Below are positions 34,022 to 42,500 of a stretch of 64,000 nt of DNA, piece after piece. How positions within the stretch are numbered: position 1 is the stretch's first letter; each line of letters starts with the position of its first letter. The stretch is from Streptomyces clavuligerus. GTDB taxonomy: Bacteria; Actinomycetota; Actinomycetes; Streptomycetales; Streptomycetaceae. Location of the stretch: positions 124,001 to 188,000 of the forward strand of contig NZ_CP027859.1 of assembly GCF_005519465.1 (NCBI RefSeq), in the 5' to 3' direction. The notes under the pieces were generated by a model. The model was not told the origin of the DNA and made no database searches. It saw only the letters and a list, made by a program, of their open reading frames with translations. The translations under genes were made by a program, and so were the position numbers.

Positions 34022-35074
34022 TCAGGCGGCGAGGTCGAGGACACCGCGGGTGGTCGCCTCGGCCCAGGTCAGCTTCTTCTCCCGGTACACGTCGAACGCG
34101 CTGCGGGAGACACTGTGCCGGGAGTGCAGGGCAACCTTCTCCGCCGGGTGTCCGGCGCCCAGCATCGCCTGCATACAGCCCCGGCGCATGGAGTGCCCGG
34201 TGATCCGGCGCACCGCCTGCCGGGCCGCCCACGCAGCGGTGCGCCACGCCTTCAGGATCGTCCCGGCCTCCTCGGCGGTCGGCGCCGCCCCGGCCGCCGC
34301 ATACGCCTCCTGCTTCGCCGCCGTGGCGGCGGCCTTCTCCTCCGCGGTAGGGGTGGGGGTGAGGTCGGCGGCCCGGGCGGTAGAGGTGACGAGGTCGCTG
34401 ACCGTCTCGGCAGTGATCCCGCCCCGGCGCAGCGGATCCTTGGTGTGGCGGTCGGCCGCCTTCGCGCCGATGTTGCCGTGCCGGTCGATCCGGCGCAGCA
34501 ACGGCCTCGCAGCGAGCTGCCCGTCGGCGGCGAACACCTCCAGCCACTCCTCCAGCGCCCAGATCGGGCAGAGTTCGTCGTCGCCGGGGGCCAGGATGCG
34601 GATCTCGTGCCCGCGGGCCCGCTGGTCGGCCTTGGAGCGGCGGAGCTTGATGACCAGGGCCTTCACCGGCACCGGCCGCCCGGTCGCGGGGTCGTCGACC
34701 TTGACGGTGGTGATGCGGGGCGTCGTGAAGGTTGAGGCGGGCGGGCTCGTGCCGATCTGCCGCAGACCGCGCAGCGTGCTGAAGTGAGCTTCCAGGGTGC
34801 CGGTGGGGTGGCCGTGGTCGGCGAGGTCAGCCAGGTGGGAGAGGACCGCGCCGGGCTCCGTGGCGTCCCAGCCGTGCTCGCCGCACCAGGTGGTGAAGGT
34901 GCGCCAGCGGCTGGCGCGGGCGTCGTGGCTGTTGCGGGGCACCGAGTCGATGAGGCGGCGGGCGGCGGAGCCGGAGATCTGCATCCCGTCCGCGGTGGTG
35001 ACATCCGCGTGCGCACGGCGCCGTACGGCCGGTCCGGCCGGGGCGGGGGCGGGGGCAGGGACGAGCGCGGTCAT
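34022..35074 (-). CDS. tyrosine recombinase-like protein lacking the first catalytic Arg region
   Basis: A 350-residue protein. The N-terminal SAM-like DNA-binding domain is present (DSVPRNSHDARASRWRTFTT; LSHLADLADHGHPTGTLEAH). Of the catalytic set, Lys is in RRSKADQRARG, box II is HSMRRG (HxxR) in ITGHSMRRGCMQAMLGAGHP, and HSRHSVSRSAFDVYREKK offers His and Tyr. The block between TLRGLRQIG and PRITTVKVDDPATG is short, and the usual strand with Arg I (G-RRSEL) is not seen, so about 50-80 residues seem missing. It may be a degenerate or accessory recombinase. The ATG overlaps the upstream TGA (ATGA). Confidence 0.7.
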   Translation of the reverse strand: MTALVPAPAPAPAGPAVRRRAHADVTTADGMQISGSAARRLIDSVPRNSHDARASRWRTFTTWCGEHGWDATEPGAVLSHLADLADHGHPTGTLEAHFSTLRGLRQIGTSPPASTFTTPRITTVKVDDPATGRPVPVKALVIKLRRSKADQRARGHEIRILAPGDDELCPIWALEEWLEVFAADGQLAARPLLRRIDRHGNIGAKAADRHTKDPLRRGGITAETVSDLVTSTARAADLTPTPTAEEKAAATAAKQEAYAAAGAAPTAEEAGTILKAWRTAAWAARQAVRRITGHSMRRGCMQAMLGAGHPAEKVALHSRHSVSRSAFDVYREKKLTWAEATTRGVLDLAA

Positions 35075-35835
35075 GATGTCTCCTGCTCCTCGCGAACAGC
35101 GGTACGGACGGTGGCGCGGCGGGAGGGCGTGGGGCGCTCCCAGATGTGGCCGGTGAGCCGGGACGCGGCGGGCACGGTGGTGAAGCCGTGGCGCCGGAGG
35201 AAGCGCTGGAGCCGGGCGCGGTCGGCGCCGAACCGGCTGGTCGGCGTGCACACCACGGTCAGGTCGCGGGCGTCGGCCTCGGCGCACAGCCGGGTCAGGA
35301 CCCGGGCGGCGTGTCCCTGGCCGCGGCAGAGGAGAGAGACCCGCAGGTACTGGAGCTCCAGCACCGTCTCGGCGGCGGCGAGTTCCAGGCCCAGCGGGGC
35401 GCCCGGGGGCATCGGGTCCCACAGCTCCTGGAGCAGGGCGTGGACCCAGATGGCCGGGTCGGCCGACTGGAGTCGGCGCTCCCGGACCGTCCGTGGGCCG
35501 GGACCGACCGGCCGTGCGGTGCCGGGCGGTTCGGGCGGGGGAATCGTCGCCGGACCCCTGTCACGATTGACCGTGGGGGTGGTCCGGTGGATCAGCAGCA
35601 GTTCCCGGCCGTCCCCCGGGCCGGTCCTGGCTGCCCGGCGGGCGACGTGGGTGGCCTCGTCCAGTAGCAGGGCGGCCGGACGAACCTCGGACGGGTCGGC
35701 GGTGTGACCGGCGACCAGGGCGGGGGCGGGCGGGTGAGGGGACGTCACCGCCGCAGGGGCCCGCCCTGGGCCCTGGAGGATCTCGCTCGGCATCTTCCGC
35801 CCCTGCTCCCCGGACTCCCCCGGATTCGCTGCCAT
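35071..35835 (-). CDS. GNAT-like acetyltransferase-domain protein
   Basis: A 254-residue protein whose C-terminal ~110 residues resemble a GNAT fold: LELQYLRVSLLCRGQGHAAR is motif A with the acetyl-CoA loop RGQGHA, followed by VLTRLCAEADARDLTVVCTP and RLQRFLRRHGF (motif B). The N-terminal half is proline-rich and probably disordered. Its TGA overlaps the ATG of the recombinase gene. An in-frame ATG at 35793 is an alternative start. Coupling to a recombinase is unusual; it may modify a protein of the element or be a cargo gene. Confidence 0.6.
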   Translation of the reverse strand: MAANPGESGEQGRKMPSEILQGPGRAPAAVTSPHPPAPALVAGHTADPSEVRPAALLLDEATHVARRAARTGPGDGRELLLIHRTTPTVNRDRGPATIPPPEPPGTARPVGPGPRTVRERRLQSADPAIWVHALLQELWDPMPPGAPLGLELAAAETVLELQYLRVSLLCRGQGHAARVLTRLCAEADARDLTVVCTPTSRFGADRARLQRFLRRHGFTTVPAASRLTGHIWERPTPSRRATVRTAVREEQETS

Positions 35836-35850
35836 GTCCGCGCCGGTTTC

Positions 35851-35883
35851 TGATTCCGGATAAGGAGAGCGGATCCGGAATCA
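35851..35883. promoter_or_regulatory. Inverted repeat upstream of the GNAT-recombinase operon
   Basis: TGATTCCGGAT and ATCCGGAATCA form 11-base perfect arms with an 11-base spacer, only 16 bases upstream of the first start codon of the operon. The site suits an operator covering the promoter, or a recombinase binding site. Confidence 0.7.
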
Positions 35884-35954
35884 GGGTCCGGGCAGCGCGT
35901 CCATCCGCGCGAACCTCTGGTGGTCCGCTGTCCCGTCTCGCTGGGTATTCACCC

Positions 35955-36080
35955 TGACTCAGGTGACCTTGTTGGATTCGCTGCTGGTCTCGGGTGACGT
36001 TGTCGCCGCCGCGCCGTGGTAAGCGGCCAGTCTCAGGTGATGTTGCCTGTCGGACGGGTGCATCTCAGGCTGCGTTGTCA
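35955..36080. repeat. Four iteron-like direct repeats
   Basis: Imperfect copies of CTC(A/G)GGTGA(C/T)GTTG start at 35958, 35989, 36032 and 36064 (CTCAGGTGACCTTG, CTCGGGTGACGTTG, CTCAGGTGATGTTG, CTCAGGCTGCGTTG). Spacings are 31, 43 and 32 bp, near whole helical turns. They lie upstream of the recombinase operon and could be arm-type sites, iterons, or the end of a lost insertion sequence. Confidence 0.65.
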
Positions 36081-36842
36081 CTGATCGCCGCTTTTCACAC
36101 GTGGTCTTCCCCCCTCTCGGGCGGTTTGAGCCCGTATCGCTGGCGCCCGGTGCCGACTTGGTGGCTTTGCTCGGATCTGTTCCGTGTGATCGGCCTGGGG
36201 GTGGGCGGTGGATGTGGGAAGGCTGGGGCGGACTGCGTTCGAGGTGGGGTACGCCGAGAAGGGCCGCGTACAGCGCCGCGAGCCGTTTTCGGCCTGCTGG
36301 ACGTTGAGGTTCGAGCGGCTGTCGCCGGTGCGTACGGTCAGGCTCCCTCGGATACATGGACAGCACCTACTGTCACCACTTCGCCCAGCTCATGCGCACC
36401 GGTCACGCAAGTGACAAACAGGCCGGGTCGCCGACGACCGCGCGCACGCCTGACGGCCGCCACGGGACCGGGGCCCGCCGGTAGAGAGCTCCGAAGAACC
36501 CCACCGAATACACATCCCGGGTCCTGTGCGCTGGTGTGGGCCCGTCGGCGACCCCGGCCACACAGATGGTCTTCGCTCCGGGCGGGCAGAGCACCCGGGC
36601 GGGAGGAGGCGGTGCGGGGTCCCGTGTACCTCGCCGACTCCCGCGCGGACCGGGACGGTCGGCACGGGAAACGGGGCTGGCCTGCCTCCGTCAAGCCGGA
36701 GTGAAAGCATGATCGCCATCTATTCTGGCCTCGCACTCCGTTGATCCACCAGTCTCCAGCCTGGGTGCACGCACTGCCGGTGAGGCCGCGGGATATCGTG
36801 CAGAGGGTGGTGGGGCTTGGTGTTCACGTGGGGCTGCGGATG
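36081..36842. other. Non-coding stretch holding the inverted-duplicate copy
   Basis: No gene supported. 36346-36580 is an inverted copy of 55994-56326 (listed separately). The remainder shows only short frames. It ends at the 3' side of the large six-gene operon, where no strong terminator hairpin was seen. Confidence 0.5.
36346..36580 (+). repeat. Inverted duplicate copy A (3' end of the 56.1 kb gene, with a 103-bp deletion)
   Basis: 36346-36415 matches the complement of 56257-56326 with one difference seen, and 36419-36580 matches the complement of 55994-56153 nearly perfectly, including 3' flanking DNA beyond the stop codon. The 103 bp between these blocks in copy B are missing here. It is a truncated duplicate of a gene 3' end, in opposite orientation to copy B. 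Confidence 0.9.
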
Positions 36843-38225
36843 TCAGCTTCTTACCAGGTCGAAAGTGTGGGAGGAGTTCTTGTCTATCCATACTCCGCCG
36901 CTGTCATAGGTGTATGTCTTGTTGAGCACCTTCTCAGTGATGACTATTTTCTGGACGCACATGTCCGCAGAGGCGGCGCCACCCGACTGGCGGATCACTG
37001 CCTGGCCGATATCCCCAATGTAGGGGATATCGAGCCAGAATGCATAGGTTCCCCCTTGTTCGAAGTCGTTTTCATCTGGATGGTCAAGGGGCCCTATCTC
37101 CCAATTCTGCCGGACCCCGTTGACTTTGATGTAGACGTCTGCGTCGGTTCCTGCGCCGTTGGTATTGGCCATCGTGATGCTCGCCGTATATCCCGCCCAT
37201 GGCGTTGGTGTGCCGAGTGTCCCGTCTACCGTCATGTTGTAGGCGTCGAGGGTTGTCGCGGTGACGTTCAGGATTCCGTTGACGCCGTAGAGCTCGGAGG
37301 TCACTTGCAGCTTTTCGAAGCTGGACACTCCTGTGGCTGTGATGCCTTTGTCCGCGGTGACGGCGTCGCCGATGTGCAGCGTGCTGTCCTCTCCCAGAAG
37401 TGTGCCCTGGATGTGAGGTTGTTTGATCCAGAGGACTCCATCGCCGACCGGCCCGATCACGCATTGGTCGTTGAACTGCAGGTTGCTGGCGACGGTGATG
37501 GGGTCCTGGTCGGCGCCATGGAGGCTTCCGGAGATCTGGGGGGATTCCAGTACAGCTGACTGCACTGAGAAGGTGCCGGATTCCACTGCCCGGATCTGTT
37601 TCTGGTCCGCCAGGATCAAGTCACTCTGGAAGTTCGCGTCGCCCTGTACCGTCAGCGAGTCCACCACCAGACTTCTGCTGGTCGCGTGGTCCTTGGTCAG
37701 GGCCCGGCTGGTGAGGTACGGCGTGGTCGGCCAGTTGTCGGCCTGAGTGGGCTCTCCGGTGGTGGAGACCTCCTCGATGGAGATCCGGGTGGTGCCCGCT
37801 GTGGAGTTGACCGGGATGTCCGCGAGGCGGAAGGCGACACCGTCCGTGGTGAGGGTGAGGTAGTCACCTGATACCGGGGTCGCCTGGTACCGGACCGTGG
37901 CCGGGGTGTCACCCACGCCCTGTCCGGTACCGGACTGACGGGTGCCTGTGGCCGGAGCCGGGGCGAAGGTCCAGATACCCGCGGGTATGGCCTCGGTGGA
38001 CACGGTCTCGGGGCTCTCGGTGAGATCCCGGGCGGAGGAGCCGACGGAGAGCGACAGGACGATGCTTCTGCAGTGAATCGCCTCGCCGCCACCATTGGAG
38101 ACGATCACATCGATGTCGGCCAGGGCCGGTTCGGAGCTGTCGGAACTCACGTTGAGGGGAGCGGGGTTCGCGCGCACGGCATAGTCCAGCAAGGGCGAAG
38201 GGGGTACGTCGGTCGATACGGTCAT
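36843..38225 (-). CDS. tail-fibre-like protein, long paralogue of a six-gene operon
   Basis: A 460-residue protein without signal peptide. N-terminal region 1-165: a beta-rich domain (LLDYAVRANPAPLNVSSDSS; DIDVIVSNGGGEAIHCRSIV). Residues ~186-333: a run of short strands (VVDSLTVQGDANFQSDLILA; IRAVESGTFSVQSAVLESPQ) like the beta-helical shafts of phage tail fibres. Residues ~345-460: a separate beta domain (YTASITMANTNGAGTDADVY; VLNKTYTYDSGGVWIDKNSS). The ATG follows GGAGTG. G+C is visibly lower in the core than in neighbours. It is the last gene of the operon and shares its N-terminal domain and nearly identical core with the preceding gene. Binding or structural role inferred; fold not proven. 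Confidence 0.75.
   Translation of the reverse strand: MTVSTDVPPSPLLDYAVRANPAPLNVSSDSSEPALADIDVIVSNGGGEAIHCRSIVLSLSVGSSARDLTESPETVSTEAIPAGIWTFAPAPATGTRQSGTGQGVGDTPATVRYQATPVSGDYLTLTTDGVAFRLADIPVNSTAGTTRISIEEVSTTGEPTQADNWPTTPYLTSRALTKDHATSRSLVVDSLTVQGDANFQSDLILADQKQIRAVESGTFSVQSAVLESPQISGSLHGADQDPITVASNLQFNDQCVIGPVGDGVLWIKQPHIQGTLLGEDSTLHIGDAVTADKGITATGVSSFEKLQVTSELYGVNGILNVTATTLDAYNMTVDGTLGTPTPWAGYTASITMANTNGAGTDADVYIKVNGVRQNWEIGPLDHPDENDFEQGGTYAFWLDIPYIGDIGQAVIRQSGGAASADMCVQKIVITEKVLNKTYTYDSGGVWIDKNSSHTFDLVRS
37236..37670 (-). repeat. 435-bp near-identical core shared with 38366-38800 (copy 1)
   Basis: Matches 38366-38800 at an offset of exactly 1130 bp with only scattered substitutions, most of them in two short patches around 37365 and 37500-37530. 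It covers the beta-strand shaft of the protein. Identity at synonymous sites implies recent duplication or gene conversion, while the flanks have diverged. Confidence 0.95.
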
Positions 38226-38320
38226 GATGCCACTCCGGTGGTCGGAAAATCCTGCGCGAAGGCCCGGATCTTTGGAGAACGGGAAGAGGGGGAGCGCGGT
38301 TCAACCTGTTCGCGGACGGC

Positions 38321-39364
38321 TCATCTGAGTTCTCCGTTGACCGTGAGCGTCTCGTCCACTGTTACGTTGTAGGCGTCGAGGGTTGTCGCGGTGACGTTCA
38401 GGATTCCGTTGACGCCGTAGAGCTCGGAGGTCACTTGCAGCTTTTCGAAGCTGGACACTCCTGTGGCTGTGATGCCTTTGTCCGCCGTGATGGCGTCGCC
38501 GATGTCCAGCGTGCTGTCCTCTCCCAGAAGTGTGCCCTGGATGTGAGGTTGTTTGATCCAGAGGACTCCATCGCCGACCGGCCCGATCACGCATTGGTCG
38601 TTGAACTGCAGGTTGCTGGCGACGGTGATAGATTCTTGGCCGGCGCCGGCCAGGGGTCCGGAGATCTGGGGGGATTCCAGTACGGCTGACTGCACTGAGA
38701 AGGTGCCGGATTCCACTGCCCGGATCTGTTTCTGGTCCGCCAGGATCAAGTCACTCTGGAAGTTCGCGTCGCCCTGTACCGTCAGCGAGTCCACCACCAG
38801 GCTCTTCGCCGTCACCGCGGGTGCTTTGGTGAGCGGGTGGTTCATGGTCCGTGGTGTCGTGGGCCAGCTCGCCGAGGTGTCGGGGTCGTCGGTGGTGGCT
38901 GTCTCCTGGATGGAGATCCGGGTGGTGCCCACCTGGGTGTTGACGGGGATGCCGGTCAGATGGAAGGTGACGCTGTCGGCGACCAGGCTGGTGTAGCCGG
39001 TGTCCGAGACCGGTGTGGCCCGGTAGTCGGCCGTGGCCGGGCCGGAGGCAGTGAAGGCGGCGTAGTCGTCGGTGGGGACGGCGTAGAGCACTTCGTCCTG
39101 GACCTGGACGAAGGCCCACTGGTCGGCGGGGCTGACGGTGATCGCGATCGCGTCGGGGTCCTCGGTGATGTCCTGGGCGAGGGTGCCGACCTTGATGGTG
39201 AAGACGAACTGTTTGCAGTACACGGTCTCTTCGCGGCCGTTGGAGACGATGATGTCGATATCGGCCGTATTCGGCGCGTCGCCACTGGTGCTGACTGTCA
39301 GGGGCTGCGGCGTGGTGACCACCGCGTAGTCCAGCAGCGGCAGGTCGGGTACGGGTGAGGTCAT
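38321..39364 (-). CDS. tail-fibre-like protein, short paralogue of a six-gene operon
   Basis: A 347-residue paralogue of the next gene. The N-terminal domain (LLDYAVVTTPQPLTVSTSGD; DIDIIVSNGREETVYCKQFV) is moderately similar; the core (VVDSLTVQGDANFQSDLILA through VTATTLDAYNVTVDETL) is almost identical; it then stops at TVNGELR without the C-terminal beta domain of its partner. Either it is a shaft-only form or it lost its tip. The ATG at 39364 follows GGAGTC. A 169-base gap separates it from the 1195-residue gene and 95 bases lead to its paralogue, so all are likely cotranscribed. Confidence 0.75.
   Translation of the reverse strand: MTSPVPDLPLLDYAVVTTPQPLTVSTSGDAPNTADIDIIVSNGREETVYCKQFVFTIKVGTLAQDITEDPDAIAITVSPADQWAFVQVQDEVLYAVPTDDYAAFTASGPATADYRATPVSDTGYTSLVADSVTFHLTGIPVNTQVGTTRISIQETATTDDPDTSASWPTTPRTMNHPLTKAPAVTAKSLVVDSLTVQGDANFQSDLILADQKQIRAVESGTFSVQSAVLESPQISGPLAGAGQESITVASNLQFNDQCVIGPVGDGVLWIKQPHIQGTLLGEDSTLDIGDAITADKGITATGVSSFEKLQVTSELYGVNGILNVTATTLDAYNVTVDETLTVNGELR
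38366..38800 (-). repeat. 435-bp near-identical core shared with 37236-37670 (copy 2)
   Basis: Direct repeat of copy 1 with an 1130-bp period. Recombination between the copies would fuse the N-terminal domain of the short paralogue to the C-terminal domain of the long one and delete one gene. Confidence 0.95.
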
Positions 39365-39533
39365 GAGATTTGACTCCTGCGGATGGGTTTCCCCGTGGAT
39401 GTGGTGCCCGGGGTCCGCCCGGGGCGGGTGCCGGCCGCCGGGAGGTCCGCCCGGCGGGCGCGGGGGCCGGATGCCGGGGGGGTCGGCCGCTGTGCGCCCC
39501 GGTGGGGACTGCTGCAGGGGGCTGCGGTGGATG

Positions 39534-42500
39534 TCAGCGGGGGGCCTGGTCGGGTGGCGGGGTGAGGGGTTGGTCCAGTTGGAGCATTCCGGCACGCAGG
39601 ACGGGCGGGGTCCCGGGGAGGTGGGCCGTGGTGTCGGCCGGTGCGGTGGGGTAGGTGGTCCAGGTGAGCGGGGGGTTCTGGGCCGGGGCGGTGGTGGGCT
39701 GGGCCCAGCTCCAGTTCTGGGTCTTGTCGATGGGCCGGGGCAGGACGACTGCGCCGGTCTGCGGGCCGGCGTCGCTGGGCGGCTGTTCCGGGGCGAGCAG
39801 CGGGTCGGCGCGGAAGGGGATGTTCATGCGCTGGAGGGCGGCCTGGATGAGGTCGGCGGGGATCTGGAAGGCGGTGGTGGGGAGGATGCCGGTGGTGACG
39901 TGGACGGGGTTGCGGGGGTCTGTGAGGAGGGTGAGGTTGAGGCCGGTGGTGGTGGGGTCGGCCGTGAGGGTGGGCCAGTTGCCGGTGATGGGGGTGAGAT
40001 AGCCGGTGGGGGCGGTGAGGTAGTCGGTGAACAGGGTGGTGTAGGTGTCGTCGCGGTAGTAGCCGACGAGTCCGTCGGTTGGCCGGTCGTCGCGGCCGAG
40101 ACGGATGTTCCACGGGTAGGTGGTGAATTCGGGGGTGGCGGGGGTGAAGGCGTACTGCCAGCCGGGGTCGGTGACCGGTGGGCCGTCGAGTTCTATGGTG
40201 AGACGGGAGCGCAGCAGGGCGAGGGGGCGTCCGATGAGTGTGGCCAGCCGTTGGTCGTCGGTGCCGCCGGTGGGATTGATGACGGCGAGCGCGGTGTCGA
40301 TCACTGTGCGCAGGTCGGTGAAGGCGGCGGGGTCGGGGCCGGTGAGCGGGGCGAGCACGTTGTGGAGGTGGGGGTGGTCGGTGGCGAGGCTGTCGAGGGT
40401 GGGGTAGGGGGTGTAGGGCAGGGGGGTCCAGGTGACTCCGGCGGAGGTGGTGAGGAGTTCGCCGAGTGCGTCGCCGGCGGGGCTGTAGATCATGAGGGCG
40501 CGGTCGGCGTAGTTGGAGATCACCCAGCCGATGAGGAGGGTGTCGTCGCCGGTGGGTTCGGCGGCCGTGGCACGGGCGGTGTGGGCGGTGCCGGTGCCGG
40601 TGTCGGCGGTGAGGCGGGCGGGCTGGAGGAGCCGGGGCGAGAGCTGGACCATCAGGGCGGGCGGGACCCCGTCGACGGCTGAGGCGGTGGCGGTGAGGTC
40701 CGGGGCGGTGGTGAAGGTGGCGCCGCTGGTGGCGGGGGTGAGGTCGAGGACGCGGCCGAAGCGGTCGATGATCTGGAGGCCGGTGAGGGTGAACTGGCCG
40801 GAGCGGAGCTGCTGGAACCCTGAGGGCGACCAGCCGGTGAAGGGTTCGGGGAGCGGGCCGGGGTTGAGGCCGTAGTGGTAGCCCTGGCCGATGAGGGGGG
40901 CGAGGGCGGGCGGCGGGTTGGTGCCGGGCTGGGGGACGCGGAGGGCGAACTGTTCGGTGAGGCCGTCCATGGTCTGGGAGAGGAGGTCGCCCTCGGTTGC
41001 CTGGGCCGCGAGCCGGGTGAGGGCGGTTGCGGTGTCGGGGTCGGTGGTGCGGTCGGCGTAGGCGGTGAGCTGGTGGGCGAGGGTGGAGGTGAGCTGGGGG
41101 GTGAGGATGCTGCGGCCGAGGTAGGTGCGGGGGGCAGTGGCGGCGCCGGTGCCGTTCCACTGGTAGTCGGTCCCGTTGAAGGTCCAGTCGGGGGTGGTGC
41201 CGGTGGTGAAGGGGATGGCGTAGTAGTCGGCCTTCCACATCAGATACAGGGGTGTCCAGGGCTGGGACCAGACAGTGGTGCCGTACGGGGGCGGGGCGCC
41301 GTCGGCGGAGTCGTAGAGGGCGTTGTCGGCGGGGTCCGCCATGGCGGTGGCGAGGTCGTCGATGGTGGCGGAGTCGGTCCAGCCCTGGGTGGCGGCGATC
41401 GAGGTGGCGTTGAAGCCGTCGAGGAAGAAGAACTCGTCGACAAGGGAGGGGAGTTCGGGGGGAAGGCCGCTGGAGCTGTTGGGGATGGCGGGGATCACCG
41501 CGGCGACATCGGCGGCGGTGATGGACTGTTCCCGGAAGGTGATGCCGGTGATCAGCTGGTCGGGGAAGCGGCAGGGCAGGGTGGTGGTGCCGGTCAGGGG
41601 TGCCGGGGGCTGGGTGCCCTGGGCGCCGCGGGTGAGGATGACGGGGTCGCCGCTCTGGTAGGAGGCCGTGCGCCCGGCGCGGGAGAGGGTGAGCTGCATC
41701 TGGTCGAGGCCGTAGTGCCGGTTGGCGGTGGTGATGGCGGCGGCGAGTTCTTCGGGGGTGTCACCGGTGGGGATGCTCGCCTTGAGGGTGCTGGCCGTGT
41801 CGGTCTGGGCGGAGACCTGCTGGGCGAGGGAGCCGTCGGCGGTGGGGTCGAGCTGGTAGCGGAACTGTTCGCGCCGGTACTGCGGCGGGAGCAGCGGCAG
41901 GGTGCTCATCCACCAGGTGCAGTACAGCCGCCACTGGAGGGCTGACAGGGTGGTGACGGCGAGGTCGTACTGGGCCTGGGCGGTGTTGAGTTCGCTCAGG
42001 GCCTCGGTGATGACGGCCGGGTCGGGGGCCACGGGTGGTGGTGGGGTGGTGGCCGGATCGTGGTTGACGGTCCACAGATTGCCGGACCAGGACTGGCTGA
42101 ACGCGGCTTCGTGGAGGGTGTCGGTGACCTCGCCGTGGCCGCCGGGGGTGTCGAGGGCCGGCAGGAGGCCGCGCAGCAGGGCCCGTACGGCGAGGGGGTC
42201 GGCGGGGGGCGGGGCGAGGGCGGCGAGGGCGTCGTCGCTGCTGGTGCCGATGGCGATGTCGACCGCGTCCGGGGCGGGTCTGGGTGAGGCGGGGGCGGGT
42301 CCGGTGCTGTTCCAGGCCAGGTCGAGGACCATGCCCTGGTAGAGGGAGCGGGTGGTGGTGCCGGTGGTGGTGCCGGTGGTGGTGGTGCTCCAGCCGAGTG
42401 AGGCGAGGATTTCGGCGAAGGAGGTGCCGGGGGTGACGGCGAGGATGTCCTGGGCGGGGTCTGAGTACCAGCCGGTGACGAGATAGCTGAGGGTTTCCTG

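Noticed and set aside
39361..41238. 625-residue His/Pro/Arg-rich minus-strand frame
   Set aside because: Out-of-frame shadow of the 1195-residue gene.
42342..42390. GGTGGTGGTGCC repeats in the 1195-residue gene
   Set aside because: Codon-multiple repeats giving a Thr/Gly linker in frame; not a switching device.
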